49,571 nucleotides of DNA from Ruminococcaceae bacterium UBA1741 (GCA_002315685.1 DCHX01000040.1:1-49571); one strand, 5' to 3'. Shown: positions 34,800 to 42,855, counted from the stretch's first letter. The notes: generated by a model from the sequence alone, not told the origin. Numbers and translations: made by a program.

Positions 34800-35493
34800 T
34801 TTTCCTCAAACTCCTTTCCATAGCCTTAATTCCGGCAGAAATAATAAGTACCAATATTATGTAAACAAGTGCCATTGCAAGATACGGAACAAAGAATTCG
34901 TATCTGACATTTCCTATTTCGGTGAATGTCTTGCACAAATCTCTTGCCGCAACAAAGCTTGCAACAGATGTATCTTTAATAAGAGCAATAAATTCATTAC
35001 CCAAAGTAGGGAGGATGTTTTTTATTGCCTGCGGAATAACAATTTGTATCATAGTTGAGGCGTAGCTGAGACCTAATGCTCTGCCGGCTTCGGTTTGTCC
35101 GGGGTCAACAGACAAAATACCGCCACGCATAATTTCAGAAACATACGCGCCGGAATTAAGTCCGAAAACAATAATACAGGTGAGCAGTGCGGATATTGTA
35201 ATTCCCATAAGCGGCCATAAAACATAATATGCAATAAGTAACTGAACAACTAACGGAGTACCTCTGAAAAATCCGACATAAACAGTACAAATTTTATCAA
35301 GAATACGGGGAAGTCTTTTGTATTTCGGCATTACCTTTACGGTTGCTATTAAAGTACCGATAATAATACCGATGAAAAGACCGATTACGGAAATGAGCAA
35401 AGTATTTACAAGGCCGGTGTAAATAACATCTTTCCACATTTCCTGATCAATAAACAGTTCTTTGAAAACCTTGAACTTTAATGAATAATCCAT
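34783..35493 (-). CDS. Amino acid ABC transporter, permease
   Basis: This is the membrane subunit of the same importer. It has several hydrophobic helices and the ABC-coupling EAA loop (GQTEAGRALGLSYASTMIQIVIPQ) typical of the His/Glu/Gln permease family. ATG at 35493 is chosen because AGAAAGGAAA lies seven bases upstream on the minus strand; an in-frame ATG-free extension to 35520 would enter the hairpin. At 236 residues it is normal size. Confidence 0.93.
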   Translation of the reverse strand: MDYSLKFKVFKELFIDQEMWKDVIYTGLVNTLLISVIGLFIGIIIGTLIATVKVMPKYKRLPRILDKICTVYVGFFRGTPLVVQLLIAYYVLWPLMGITISALLTCIIVFGLNSGAYVSEIMRGGILSVDPGQTEAGRALGLSYASTMIQIVIPQAIKNILPTLGNEFIALIKDTSVASFVAARDLCKTFTEIGNVRYEFFVPYLAMALVYIILVLIISAGIKAMERSLRKSDKKH

Positions 35494-35518
35494 AAAATTT
35501 CCTTTCTGTAAACGCTTC

Positions 35519-35547
35519 AAAACAGCCCACTTAAAGAGGGCTGTTTT
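35519..35547 (-). terminator. Intercistronic hairpin between binding-protein and permease genes
   Basis: AAAACAGCCC and GGGCTGTTTT form a 10-base stem with a 9-base loop. On the minus strand it lies after the binding-protein gene and before the permease. It looks like a partial terminator or mRNA stabiliser that would keep binding protein in excess over membrane subunits. Confidence 0.7.
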
Positions 35548-35568
35548 ATTATTGTTTTATTTTGAAAA

Positions 35569-36429
35569 TTATTCAGCGTTGATTTTTGAAGATATAGCCT
35601 TTGCGGGACCGTTATCAACTATTACGCATTCAACCTGACCTTGCTGCATTGCGGTAATTGCAAGTGCGGCATATTTATAAGCAGAAGCCTTAGCGGTAAA
35701 TCCTTCAAATCCGGAATCCTTTGAGCCTTTTGCATAAAGTTCGCCGGTTGTACCTGCTTGGCAACCGATTTTTACATTCTTGTCAAATCCTTTGAGAACC
35801 TTTTCAACACTTTCGGCATCTGTGCAATCGTCAAAAGCGGTGTTTTCTTGATTAACAACTACAATTTGCGATGCGTTATAATAAGTGTTTGTAAAGGTTA
35901 CTACCTTCTGACGCTCAGCAGTTACAGACAAACCTGCCATTGCAATAGAGCTGTTACCTGACTGTACCGAGTTAATAACCGAGTCAAATTCCATATCTTG
36001 AATAACAACTTCAAGACCTAATGAGTCGCCTAAAAGCTTAGCAATTTCAAGGTCAACACCGTAATATCCTTCGCCGTCAACCATTTCAAACGGTTCAAAA
36101 CCGGTAGCGGTTGCGACAACTAACTGTTCTTTTGAAGTGTCTAATTCGGCAGACTTGAATTTGTTAGGTGTTCCGTCGCCGAAATAGTTGTTGCAAATTT
36201 CATCAAACTTTCCGTTCTTTTGGATTTCTTTTAAGAAATCGTTTACCTTGTTAAGCAAATCCGTATTATCCTGTGAAACCGCAAAAGCGTATTCTTCGGA
36301 GGTCAGCGGAATGTCGATAACCTTTACCTTTCCGCTTTCATTTACATTTTTGCTTCCGCAACCTGCAAACATAACTGTTGCAAATGCGAGTGCTAAAACA
36401 ACGGCCAATACTTTTTTTAAGTTTTTCAT
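35569..36429 (-). CDS. Amino acid ABC transporter substrate-binding lipoprotein, apparently circularly permuted
   Basis: The N-terminal signal peptide ends in a lipobox (FAGC, Cys24), so the mature protein is a membrane-anchored lipoprotein. Residues 100-286 match the start and middle of family 3 binding proteins (QLVVATATGFEPFEM, YYGVDLEIAKLLGDSLG, MAGLSVTAERQKVVTFT, IGCQAGTTGELY) and stop at ECVIVDNGPAKAISSKI. The segment that should come next, IPLTSEEYAFAVSQDNTDLL then EIQKNGKFDEICNNYFGDG, is instead found at residues 34-86. The order is therefore permuted. The whole frame is intact, so it should be functional. Promoter and operator-like repeats lie upstream. The ligand is unknown; ARG-box-like sites hint at arginine or a related amino acid. 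Confidence 0.9.
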   Translation of the reverse strand: MKNLKKVLAVVLALAFATVMFAGCGSKNVNESGKVKVIDIPLTSEEYAFAVSQDNTDLLNKVNDFLKEIQKNGKFDEICNNYFGDGTPNKFKSAELDTSKEQLVVATATGFEPFEMVDGEGYYGVDLEIAKLLGDSLGLEVVIQDMEFDSVINSVQSGNSSIAMAGLSVTAERQKVVTFTNTYYNASQIVVVNQENTAFDDCTDAESVEKVLKGFDKNVKIGCQAGTTGELYAKGSKDSGFEGFTAKASAYKYAALAITAMQQGQVECVIVDNGPAKAISSKINAE

Positions 36430-36475
36430 AATGATTACTCCTTTTTGTTCGTTTGAACTTTTTTGTTATGCTACG

Positions 36476-36504
36476 ATTATAATGCATAAATATACATTTG
36501 TCAA
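36476..36504 (-). promoter_or_regulatory. Promoter of the amino acid ABC transporter operon
   Basis: On the minus strand TTGACA (36504-36499) and TATAAT (36481-36476) are 17 bases apart, a perfect consensus. An ARG-box-like dyad fills the spacer, which suggests repression by occlusion. AAAGGAGTAA precedes the ATG. Confidence 0.88.
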
Positions 36505-36644
36505 GCATAATATTGCATAAATATTCAACAAAGTGAAATGAATTATGCTTAAAATATGCAACAAATTGCACAAAAATGAATGTTTTACCCTGATTTATCG
36601 CATAATTGCATAAATAATATGCAATTATATGCACGAAATATGCA
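36483..36644. promoter_or_regulatory. Array of TGCA-N-TGCA dyads, possible ArgR operators
   Basis: Five dyads lie over and upstream of the promoter: TGCATAAATATACA (36483-36496), TGCATAAATATTCA (36514-36527), TGCAACAAATTGCA (36557-36570), TGCATAAATAATATGCA (36607-36623) and TGCACGAAATATGCA (36630-36644). The second, read on the minus strand as TGAATATTTATGCA, differs at one position from the classic ARG-box core TGAAT-N4-ATTCA. The assignment to ArgR is inference; the regulator gene is not in this window. Confidence 0.55.
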
Positions 36645-36646
36645 AT

Positions 36647-37003
36647 TTAGAAAAACAATATTTTTTGATTTTCATTTATGCTGTCTAACAAATATAAGCA
36701 TTCGTTTATTGAAATTTTGAATTCTTTAATATCATTATTATCAAGATAATAATATGCTTTAAGGAGTGTTGCCGAAAGTGTATCAAGGTCATCCTTATAT
36801 ATATACGGCGATAATGTTTTGGAATTTATACTTTTCTTTATAAGCTTTTTTGCCTTATCTTGTTGGTTGTTGTCTGCAAGTACAATGGATTTATTTAATT
36901 CATTGGTTTGAGCGATACAAACCTTATTAACCTTATATCTTACGAACACTACCGTTGTAACCGTAATAATCAGCAATATTACGGCAATAACAGTTCGTTT
37001 CAT
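36647..37003 (-). CDS. DUF4363 family protein
   Basis: This 118-residue protein starts with a membrane anchor (TVIAVILLIITVTTVVFV) followed by a helical domain predicted to face outside. The pattern with DDLDTLSATLLKAYYYLDNNDIKEFKISIN matches DUF4363. GGAGG precedes the ATG, which overlaps the stop of the DUF421 gene by four bases, so the two are translationally coupled. The function is not known to me; DUF421 and DUF4363 genes are often paired in clostridia. Confidence 0.8.
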   Translation of the reverse strand: MKRTVIAVILLIITVTTVVFVRYKVNKVCIAQTNELNKSIVLADNNQQDKAKKLIKKSINSKTLSPYIYKDDLDTLSATLLKAYYYLDNNDIKEFKISINECLYLLDSINENQKILFF

Positions 37004-37677
37004 ACATTGTCCTCCATAATAACTATTTTTTGATTTTTATACCTATCAAGCGTCATTAAAAAAATGTCTTTAACCATAAGACCTTTTCGGTTAATAATAT
37101 TATATAAATCGTTTTCGTTTAACTCTAATGCTTTAAGAGACTCTTTTATTATTTTTCCGTCACTGATAACAGGCAAGGGAAGTCCCTCGTTTTCCTTTGT
37201 TGCTTTAACATCTTGTTTTGTAGCCGTTTGCATTTCCGATTTAAGTAAAACACTTAAATCACCGTTTACTTCAAGAACGGCAAAAGCGACATCATCAATA
37301 TTGAAAATATCCTTACCCCTTAACAGCTCAACCAAATCAAGCACTGTCATTCTTACTTCTTCCATTTGTTTTTGGTCGATAACTCCGTTTTTAATGATTA
37401 CTGCCGATTTACCGCTCATAACCTTTCTTAAAAAGAAGCATTTCATTGTAAGGAATGAAACGAAAATTTCGAGAATTATCAATAAAAAGATAGCGATAAT
37501 ACCCGTAATTATCGGTTGCTTCGTGTCTTGCAGAGGAATAGCGGCAATTTCGGAAATTAAAAGAGTTATTACAAGCTCATTAGGTTGCATATCGCCGACC
37601 TGTCTTTTACCCATCACTCTTATTGCAAAGGTTACAACAATATACATAACGATAGTTCTGATAATTATAGAAGTCAT
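37000..37677 (-). CDS. DUF421 (YetF-like) membrane protein
   Basis: DUF421 proteins have three N-terminal membrane helices and a cytoplasmic C-terminal domain. Here the helices cover about residues 1-80 with the conserved VMGKRQVGDMQPNELVITLL segment, and the C-terminal domain has IIKNGVIDQKQMEEVRMTVLDLVELLRGKDIFNIDDV. The 225 residues are typical. The Bacillus relatives are linked to spores or the envelope, but the molecular role is unknown. It is the first gene of a two-gene operon with DUF4363. Confidence 0.86.
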   Translation of the reverse strand: MTSIIIRTIVMYIVVTFAIRVMGKRQVGDMQPNELVITLLISEIAAIPLQDTKQPIITGIIAIFLLIILEIFVSFLTMKCFFLRKVMSGKSAVIIKNGVIDQKQMEEVRMTVLDLVELLRGKDIFNIDDVAFAVLEVNGDLSVLLKSEMQTATKQDVKATKENEGLPLPVISDGKIIKESLKALELNENDLYNIINRKGLMVKDIFLMTLDRYKNQKIVIMEDNV

Positions 37678-37711
37678 TAAACATCACCGAGTATATCATT
37701 CTCTTTTTTCC

Positions 37712-37740
37712 TTGCAATATTATAGTAATAATGTTATAAT
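37712..37740 (+). promoter_or_regulatory. Promoter for the ABC exporter operon
   Basis: TTGCAA (37712-37717) and TATAAT (37735-37740) are 17 bases apart, with TGT before the -10 box. It overlaps a minus-strand promoter for DUF421. Confidence 0.8.
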
Positions 37741-37747
37741 ATAAGAA
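37719..37747 (-). promoter_or_regulatory. Promoter for DUF421-DUF4363
   Basis: On the minus strand TTCTTA (37747-37742) and TATAAT (37724-37719) are 17 bases apart. It lies almost exactly on top of the opposite promoter, so the two probably compete for polymerase. Confidence 0.6.
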
Positions 37748-37782
37748 CTGATATTCATTTATACTTGAAGGGTGATAGAATT

Positions 37783-38607
37783 TTGTCTAATTCCGCTACC
37801 AAAGGTTTTGGTAAATTTTACAGCGACTTTAAGAGATTTTTACCTTTACTTACAAACCTTGTTTCAAAAGATTTTAAGATAAAATATCGCAGGTCTTTTT
37901 TAGGCGTTGCGTGGAGTGTATTAAATCCTTTGCTCACAATGATTGTTTTGACAAATGTTTTTCAGTTGTTGTTAAGGGTAAGAACCGAGCAGGATTTTGC
38001 GTCTTATTATATTGTCGGTGCGTCGCTTTGGTCGTTTTTTTCTGAGGCTACAAATGCTTCTTTAAGCTCAATTTTAGGTGCATCAAGCTTAATTAAGAAG
38101 GTTTATATCCCTAAATATGTTTTCCCGTTAGAAAAGTGCTTGTTTTCGCTTGTTAATTTTGCGTTTAGCTTGATTGCCGTTTTTGCGGTTATTGTTGTAA
38201 GAAGCATATCGACCGGAGAGGCAATGCTATCTTGGTATTCGTTGCTTTTCCCGATACCTGTGCTTTATTGCTTTGTTTTTGTTTGCGGAATGACATTGTT
38301 ATTAAGCTCTATAACCGTTTATTTCAGAGATGTTGCCCACTTGTATGGTGTTTTCCTTACAATGTGGATTTATTTGACACCTATTCTTTATCCGATTTCT
38401 TTGGTTGAAGACCATAGATTTATTTCTTTGATAGTTAAGCTTAACCCAATGACGCATTATGTTGAGGCATTCAGAAAAGTAATGATGTGCGGCGGTTTCC
38501 CGACTTTAAGAGAAAACCTTATTTGCATAGGTGCCGCCTTATTTACATTTTTAGTAGGTGCTTTGGTTTTCAAAAAGGCGCAGTCTAAATTTATTCTTCA
38601 CATATAA
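37783..38607 (+). CDS. ABC transporter permease, polysaccharide export (Wzm/TagG-like)
   Basis: This is the membrane half of an ABC-2 exporter for lipid-linked glycans such as teichoic acids or O-antigen-like polymers. It has about six membrane helices. Conserved positions include KDFKIKYRRSFLGVAWSVLNP near the N-terminus and the ending NPMTHYVEAFRKVMM. The start is a TTG at 37783, with AAGGGTGAT six bases upstream; an earlier TTG at 37765 lies within that site's upstream flank. The ATPase gene follows after 16 bases. Confidence 0.9.
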   Translation: MSNSATKGFGKFYSDFKRFLPLLTNLVSKDFKIKYRRSFLGVAWSVLNPLLTMIVLTNVFQLLLRVRTEQDFASYYIVGASLWSFFSEATNASLSSILGASSLIKKVYIPKYVFPLEKCLFSLVNFAFSLIAVFAVIVVRSISTGEAMLSWYSLLFPIPVLYCFVFVCGMTLLLSSITVYFRDVAHLYGVFLTMWIYLTPILYPISLVEDHRFISLIVKLNPMTHYVEAFRKVMMCGGFPTLRENLICIGAALFTFLVGALVFKKAQSKFILHI

Positions 38608-38623
38608 TTAGGGGGAACAACCT

Positions 38624-39364
38624 TTGAATAAAGAAAATGCCGTTGAAATTAAAAATGTAGAAATGCATTTTAATATGAGCAAGGAAAAGCTTGAAAGCTT
38701 AAAGGAATATTTTTTGAAGCTTGTTACCCGTAAGCTTATGTTTGAGGATTTTATTGCGCTTAACAATATTTCCTTTGATATTAAAAAAGGTGATGTTTTC
38801 GGAATACTCGGTCTTAACGGCTCGGGAAAAAGTACAACGCTTAAAGTAATTTCGGGAATTTTAGAGCCTACAAAGGGAACCGTTGAAACCGATGGAGTTA
38901 TTGCACCTTTAATTGAGCTCGGTGCCGGTTTCGACCTTGAACTTACCGCAAGAGAGAATATATATCTTAACGGCTCGGTTTTGGGATTTTCCAAAAAGTT
39001 TATGGACGAAAAATTCGAGGACATTGTTGAATTCTCCGAAATGAGAGAATTTTTAGATGTTCCTATGAAAAACTATTCTTCGGGTATGGTGGCGAGAATC
39101 GGCTTTGCCATTGCTACCGTTACTACCCCCGATATTTTAATAGTTGACGAAATTTTATCTGTCGGCGACTTTTTGTTCCAAAAGAAATGTGAAGACAGAA
39201 TCAATGCGATGCTTTCCGATGACACTACCGTTATTATCGTTTCGCATTCACTTGAACAGATTGAAAGACTTTGCAAGCATTGTATGTGGCTTGAAAAGGG
39301 AAAAATAAAAATGATTGGCGATGCTGCCGAGGTTTGTGCGGCATACCGTAATTGCCAAAAATAA
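38624..39364 (+). CDS. ABC transporter ATP-binding protein, polysaccharide export (Wzt/TagH-like)
   Basis: This ATPase powers the adjacent permease. Walker A is GLNGSGKST, the signature YSSGMVARI and Walker B ILIVDEILSVGD, the glycan-exporter variant. The start is TTG with AGGGGGAA upstream. At 246 residues it lacks the C-terminal carbohydrate-binding domain found in some Wzt proteins, so substrate choice would rest with the permease or a lipid carrier. No polymer synthesis genes lie beside it; the rfbA block at 3-6 kb is the nearest. Confidence 0.92.
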   Translation: MNKENAVEIKNVEMHFNMSKEKLESLKEYFLKLVTRKLMFEDFIALNNISFDIKKGDVFGILGLNGSGKSTTLKVISGILEPTKGTVETDGVIAPLIELGAGFDLELTARENIYLNGSVLGFSKKFMDEKFEDIVEFSEMREFLDVPMKNYSSGMVARIGFAIATVTTPDILIVDEILSVGDFLFQKKCEDRINAMLSDDTTVIIVSHSLEQIERLCKHCMWLEKGKIKMIGDAAEVCAAYRNCQK

Positions 39365-39385
39365 TTTTTTAGGAGTTGATTTTTA

Positions 39386-40399
39386 ATGGATGACCCCGGG
39401 AGTAGTATCTTACTCTATGTGTTCTTGATGTTTTGTTGTGCCTATTTTGCGGGTACCGAAATATCTTTGGCATCGGTCAACCGAATTCATATTATCAGCA
39501 AATCATCCCACGGCGAAAAGGGTGCTGATAATGTACTTAAAGTCCTCGATAACTTTGAAGAGGCGCTTTCCGTGCTTTTAATCGGCAATAATATTGCGTC
39601 TATTTCGTTGGCGTCTTTATCTGTTGTCATTGCTACGAACTTATGGGGTTCGGGTTCGGTTAATATCGCAACCCTCGCAACCTCTTTATTTATTTTTCTT
39701 TTCGGTGAGATGATTCCGAAAAGCTTTGCTCGTTCTTGTAACGAAGATTTTGCTCTTAAATCCGCGGGACTTTTACTTTTGCTTATGAAAGTGTTTAAGC
39801 CCCTTTCTTTGGTGCTGTCCGGCATTTCTTATTTAGCACTTTTACCGTTTAAGAATTATACCGAAAATGATGTTACTATTGATGAAGACGAGCTTACCGA
39901 CATAGTTGAAAACATTTCCGAAAATGAGAATTTCGATAAAGAAACGGGAGAACTTGTAAAATCGGCTTTAAGATTTTCAAATTCAACTGTCGGAGAAATT
40001 CTTGTAAAATGGGAAGATGTTTTGAAAATTAAAACTAATATGAAAACACCCGAAATTCTTGAAGTTATAAATTCAACGGGACATTCAAGAATACCTGTTG
40101 TTGACCGCGACGGTAACATTAAAGGAATACTTCAAATAAGAAAATTCTTAAAAATGTATCTTGAAAAGAATAAGAAAAATGTTGTTTTGGCAAGTGTAAT
40201 TGATTACCCGTATTTTGCAAAGGACGATATTCCTCTTGACGATTTACTGACTAATATGAGTAACCACAGAAGAAATCTTGCTGTTATAAAAAATGATGAC
40301 GGTTGTGTTTTGGGTATTGTTACGGTTGAAGATATTTTAGAAGAATTAGTAGGAGAAATCTTTGACGAGGACGAGAAAGCAGGTGAGTGTGATGCCTGA
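39386..40399 (+). CDS. CNNM/HlyC-CorC family membrane protein, lacking the C-terminal domain
   Basis: The protein has an N-terminal DUF21/CNNM membrane domain (residues 1-150; AGTEISLASVNR, LIGNNIASI, FGEMIPKS) and a pair of CBS domains (about 195-325; GHSRIPVVDRDGNIKGIL and VLGIVTVEDILEELVGEIFDE). It stops there at 337 residues, without the CorC_HlyC domain that usually follows. Relatives are linked to Mg2+ transport or homeostasis. AGGAG precedes the ATG. Its last eight bases overlap the next gene, a longer paralogue. Confidence 0.9.
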   Translation: MDDPGSSILLYVFLMFCCAYFAGTEISLASVNRIHIISKSSHGEKGADNVLKVLDNFEEALSVLLIGNNIASISLASLSVVIATNLWGSGSVNIATLATSLFIFLFGEMIPKSFARSCNEDFALKSAGLLLLLMKVFKPLSLVLSGISYLALLPFKNYTENDVTIDEDELTDIVENISENENFDKETGELVKSALRFSNSTVGEILVKWEDVLKIKTNMKTPEILEVINSTGHSRIPVVDRDGNIKGILQIRKFLKMYLEKNKKNVVLASVIDYPYFAKDDIPLDDLLTNMSNHRRNLAVIKNDDGCVLGIVTVEDILEELVGEIFDEDEKAGECDA

Positions 40400-41666
40400 T
40401 TTTTTCTCATATTTAAGCATACCGATTTTGCTTCTTTTTTCTGCATTTTTCTCGGCAAGTGAAATTGCGTATGCAAGTGTAAATACTTTTAGACTTAAAT
40501 CTCTTGAAAAGGAAAAAAGGTCTCTTTCAAGATATTTAGCCCTAAAAATTTCCGATGATTACCAAACGGTATTAACCTCTATTATTATAGGTAATACTCT
40601 TGTTAATATCTTTGCATCATCTATCGCTACTGTCATAATTATCGGTGTATTGGGCAGTGAAAAATACGCATTCGTCGCAACTGTTATAATGACATTGCTT
40701 GTGCTTGTATTCGGCGAGGTATTGCCGAAGGTTATTGCTAAGAAAATACCCGATAAATTTTCGGTTGCGGTTTCGGTGCCTCTTTATATAATATCTTTTG
40801 TATTAAGACCGATTACCTTTATATTTGTCCTGTTCTTAAAGCTTGTTTCAAAAATATGGCAAAAAAGCGTTACGGATAACGACTCTGTATCCGAGGATGA
40901 CCTTGAAAACATCATTGATATTGTTGAAGATGAGGGTGTGCTTGATGAGGAACAATGTGATTTACTCCAAAACGCTCTTGAATTTGATGATGTTTGCGCA
41001 TACGAAATTATTACTCCGAGAGTGGATATGGTAGCTCTTGATATCAGAGACCCTTATGAAATAAATATTAAGAAAATTCTTGCAAGTAATTATTCGAGAA
41101 TACCTGTTTATGAGGATACACCCGACAATATAATCGGTATTCTGCATACAAATCACGCATTAAAAGAACTATCCCAAAATGAAAAAATAAATATTCGCTC
41201 ATTGCTTTTGGATGTTGTTTTTGTGCATAAGACTATGCCTTTACCTGATGCGCTTGAAAAAATGAAAGAAAACAACTCTCATATCGTTGTTGTGCTTGAT
41301 GAATACGGCGGTACAATGGGTATTCTCACTATGGAGGATGTTTTAGAACAGCTTGTAGGAGAAATATTTGATGAAAATGACGAGTTTCAAAAAGAGTTTG
41401 TTTGTATTGACGACAATCATTTTGAAGCGGTCGGGGATATGCGATTTGAGGACTTTTTGGACGAGTTCGATATTGACCCCGATGACGAGGAGGATTTTCT
41501 CTTTGAAGACAGCACAACCGTCGGCGGTTTTGTTACAACTATGCTTGAAGGCGAAACTGACGAGGGTAGTTGCTTTGTCTATAAAAATCTATCTATTACA
41601 GTGCTTGAATCAAATGAAAAGCGTGTTGAAAAAATCTCGGTCGAATTATTACAAACCGAAGAATAA
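40392..41666 (+). CDS. CNNM/HlyC-CorC family membrane protein, full length
   Basis: This is a paralogue of the upstream protein. It has the membrane domain (FSAFFSASEIAYASVNTFR, IIGNTLVNIFASS, FGEVLPKVIAKKIPD), two CBS domains (SRIPVYEDTPDNIIGIL and VVLDEYGGTMGILTMEDVLEQ) and the C-terminal CorC_HlyC domain (about residues 330-420). The ATG at 40392 sits inside the end of the previous gene with AGCAGGTGAG upstream. A role in Mg2+ or Na+ handling is known for some relatives. The tandem overlap suggests the two act as a pair. Confidence 0.92.
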   Translation: MPDFFSYLSIPILLLFSAFFSASEIAYASVNTFRLKSLEKEKRSLSRYLALKISDDYQTVLTSIIIGNTLVNIFASSIATVIIIGVLGSEKYAFVATVIMTLLVLVFGEVLPKVIAKKIPDKFSVAVSVPLYIISFVLRPITFIFVLFLKLVSKIWQKSVTDNDSVSEDDLENIIDIVEDEGVLDEEQCDLLQNALEFDDVCAYEIITPRVDMVALDIRDPYEINIKKILASNYSRIPVYEDTPDNIIGILHTNHALKELSQNEKINIRSLLLDVVFVHKTMPLPDALEKMKENNSHIVVVLDEYGGTMGILTMEDVLEQLVGEIFDENDEFQKEFVCIDDNHFEAVGDMRFEDFLDEFDIDPDDEEDFLFEDSTTVGGFVTTMLEGETDEGSCFVYKNLSITVLESNEKRVEKISVELLQTEE

Positions 41667-41670
41667 AATC

Positions 41671-41700
41671 AGGCTCCTTGCTTATGCGAGGAGCCTTTTA
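41671..41700 (+). terminator. Terminator of the CNNM gene pair
   Basis: AGGCTCCT (41671-41678) pairs with AGGAGCCT (41689-41696) and is followed by TTTTA... The unit ends here against the converging upp operon. Confidence 0.82.
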
Positions 41701-41704
41701 TGTT

Positions 41705-41733
41705 ACAAAAAAGCCGAGTGAAATCACCCGGCT
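41705..41733 (-). terminator. upp operon terminator
   Basis: On the minus strand AGCCG..GTGA and TCAC..CGGCT form a stem with one mismatch and a tight loop, followed by a run of six T residues. It closes the tsaE-tsaB-rpiB-upp operon. Confidence 0.85.
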
Positions 41734-41758
41734 AACAATAAATATAATAATTTTTTGA

Positions 41759-42391
41759 TTATTTTGTACCGAAAATACGGTCGCCGGCATCACCGAGACC
41801 GGGAACAATATAATCGTGCTCGTTAAGGTGGTCGTCAAGACCGGCACAATAAACAGGTACATCCGGATGTGCTTCGGTAAAAGCTTCAAGACCTTCGGGA
41901 GCTGCTATAATGCACATAAATTTAATTCTTTTGGGATTAAACTGTTTAATTCTCGAAACGGCATCAACAGCACTGCCGCCCGTTGCGAGCATAGGGTCAA
42001 GCAAGAAAACATCACGGTCTTCTAAATCGGAAGGCAACTTGCAATAGTAATCAACAGGCTTATGTGTTTCGGGATCACGGTACATACCGATATGACCTAC
42101 TCTTGCAGAGGGGATAAGGCTTAAAATACCGTCAACCATACCGAGACCTGCACGAAGGATAGGAACGATAGCCATTTTACGGCCGCCTAATTGCTTTGCG
42201 TGAGCAACATCAATAGGTGTTTTTACATCAATATCGGCAAGAGGTAAATCTCTTGTTGATTCATAGCACATAAGCATAGCTATTTCGCTTATAAGCTCAC
42301 GAAACTGTTTTGTACCCGTCTTTTCATCACGAAGAATGGAAAGCTTGTGCTGAATCAGCGGATGGTCCATAATAAATACATTTTTTTTCAT
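41759..42391 (-). CDS. upp: Uracil phosphoribosyltransferase
   Basis: Upp salvages uracil to UMP using phosphoribosyl pyrophosphate. The 210-residue protein starts with HPLIQHKLSILRDEKTGTKQFRELI and has the PRPP-binding motif LLDPMLATGGSAVDAV; the C-terminus has the uracil-binding region YIVPGLGDAGDRIFGTK. TAAGGAGAT precedes the ATG. It is the last gene of the operon and follows rpiB by two bases. Both enzymes touch pentose-phosphate and PRPP metabolism. Confidence 0.97.
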   Translation of the reverse strand: MKKNVFIMDHPLIQHKLSILRDEKTGTKQFRELISEIAMLMCYESTRDLPLADIDVKTPIDVAHAKQLGGRKMAIVPILRAGLGMVDGILSLIPSARVGHIGMYRDPETHKPVDYYCKLPSDLEDRDVFLLDPMLATGGSAVDAVSRIKQFNPKRIKFMCIIAAPEGLEAFTEAHPDVPVYCAGLDDHLNEHDYIVPGLGDAGDRIFGTK

Positions 42392-42393
42392 TT

Positions 42394-42843
42394 TTATATC
42401 TCCTTACACTTTTCAATTTCAGTAATTTTATCTATTCTTCTTTGATGCCTACCGCCCTCAAAAGCAGTATCAACAAACAAATCAGCAAGTTCTATTGCGG
42501 TTCCGACACCGATAACTCTACCGCCTAAACACAATACATTTGAGTTGTTGTGCAAACGGGTGTACTTTGCGGAAAAATGCTCACTGCAAGCCGCGGCACG
42601 AATACCGTTTACCTTATTAGCGGCAATCGACATACCTATACCTGTTCCGCACACTAAAATACCAAGCTCACATTCACCGCTTGTGATAGCCGAGGTTACC
42701 TTTACGGCAATATCGGGATAATCAACCGATATTTGTTCGTATATTCCGAAATCAGAAACCTCAAAACCTCTCTCCTTAAAGTGCTCGACTATCGCATTTT
42801 TGTGTTCAAGACCTCCGTGGTCGCAACCAATAGCAATTTTCAT
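42394..42843 (-). CDS. rpiB: Ribose-5-phosphate isomerase B
   Basis: RpiB interconverts ribose-5-phosphate and ribulose-5-phosphate. The N-terminus IAIGCDHGGLEHK, the DFG..YPDIA segment, the catalytic Cys in LVCGTGIGMSIAANK and the EHFSAKYTRLHNNSNVLCLG stretch are characteristic. The ATG at 42843 is preferred over the TTG one codon upstream, with AAGGGGATA as ribosome binding site. At 149 residues it is normal. RpiB and Upp together can supply UMP from pentose phosphate and uracil. Confidence 0.95.
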   Translation of the reverse strand: MKIAIGCDHGGLEHKNAIVEHFKERGFEVSDFGIYEQISVDYPDIAVKVTSAITSGECELGILVCGTGIGMSIAANKVNGIRAAACSEHFSAKYTRLHNNSNVLCLGGRVIGVGTAIELADLFVDTAFEGGRHQRRIDKITEIEKCKEI

Positions 42844-42855
42844 CAAAATATCCCC

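Noticed and set aside
36483..36644. CRISPR array
   Set aside because: The repeats are short dyads of 14-17 bases with uneven spacing and no unique spacers of constant length.
37064..37744. Open frame of 226 codons on the plus strand
   Set aside because: It lies opposite the DUF421 gene, which has clear family motifs and a coupled partner.
40362..40420. Possible frameshift joining the two CNNM genes
   Set aside because: Each gene has its own start, ribosome binding site and complete membrane domain, so they are tandem paralogues and not one broken gene.
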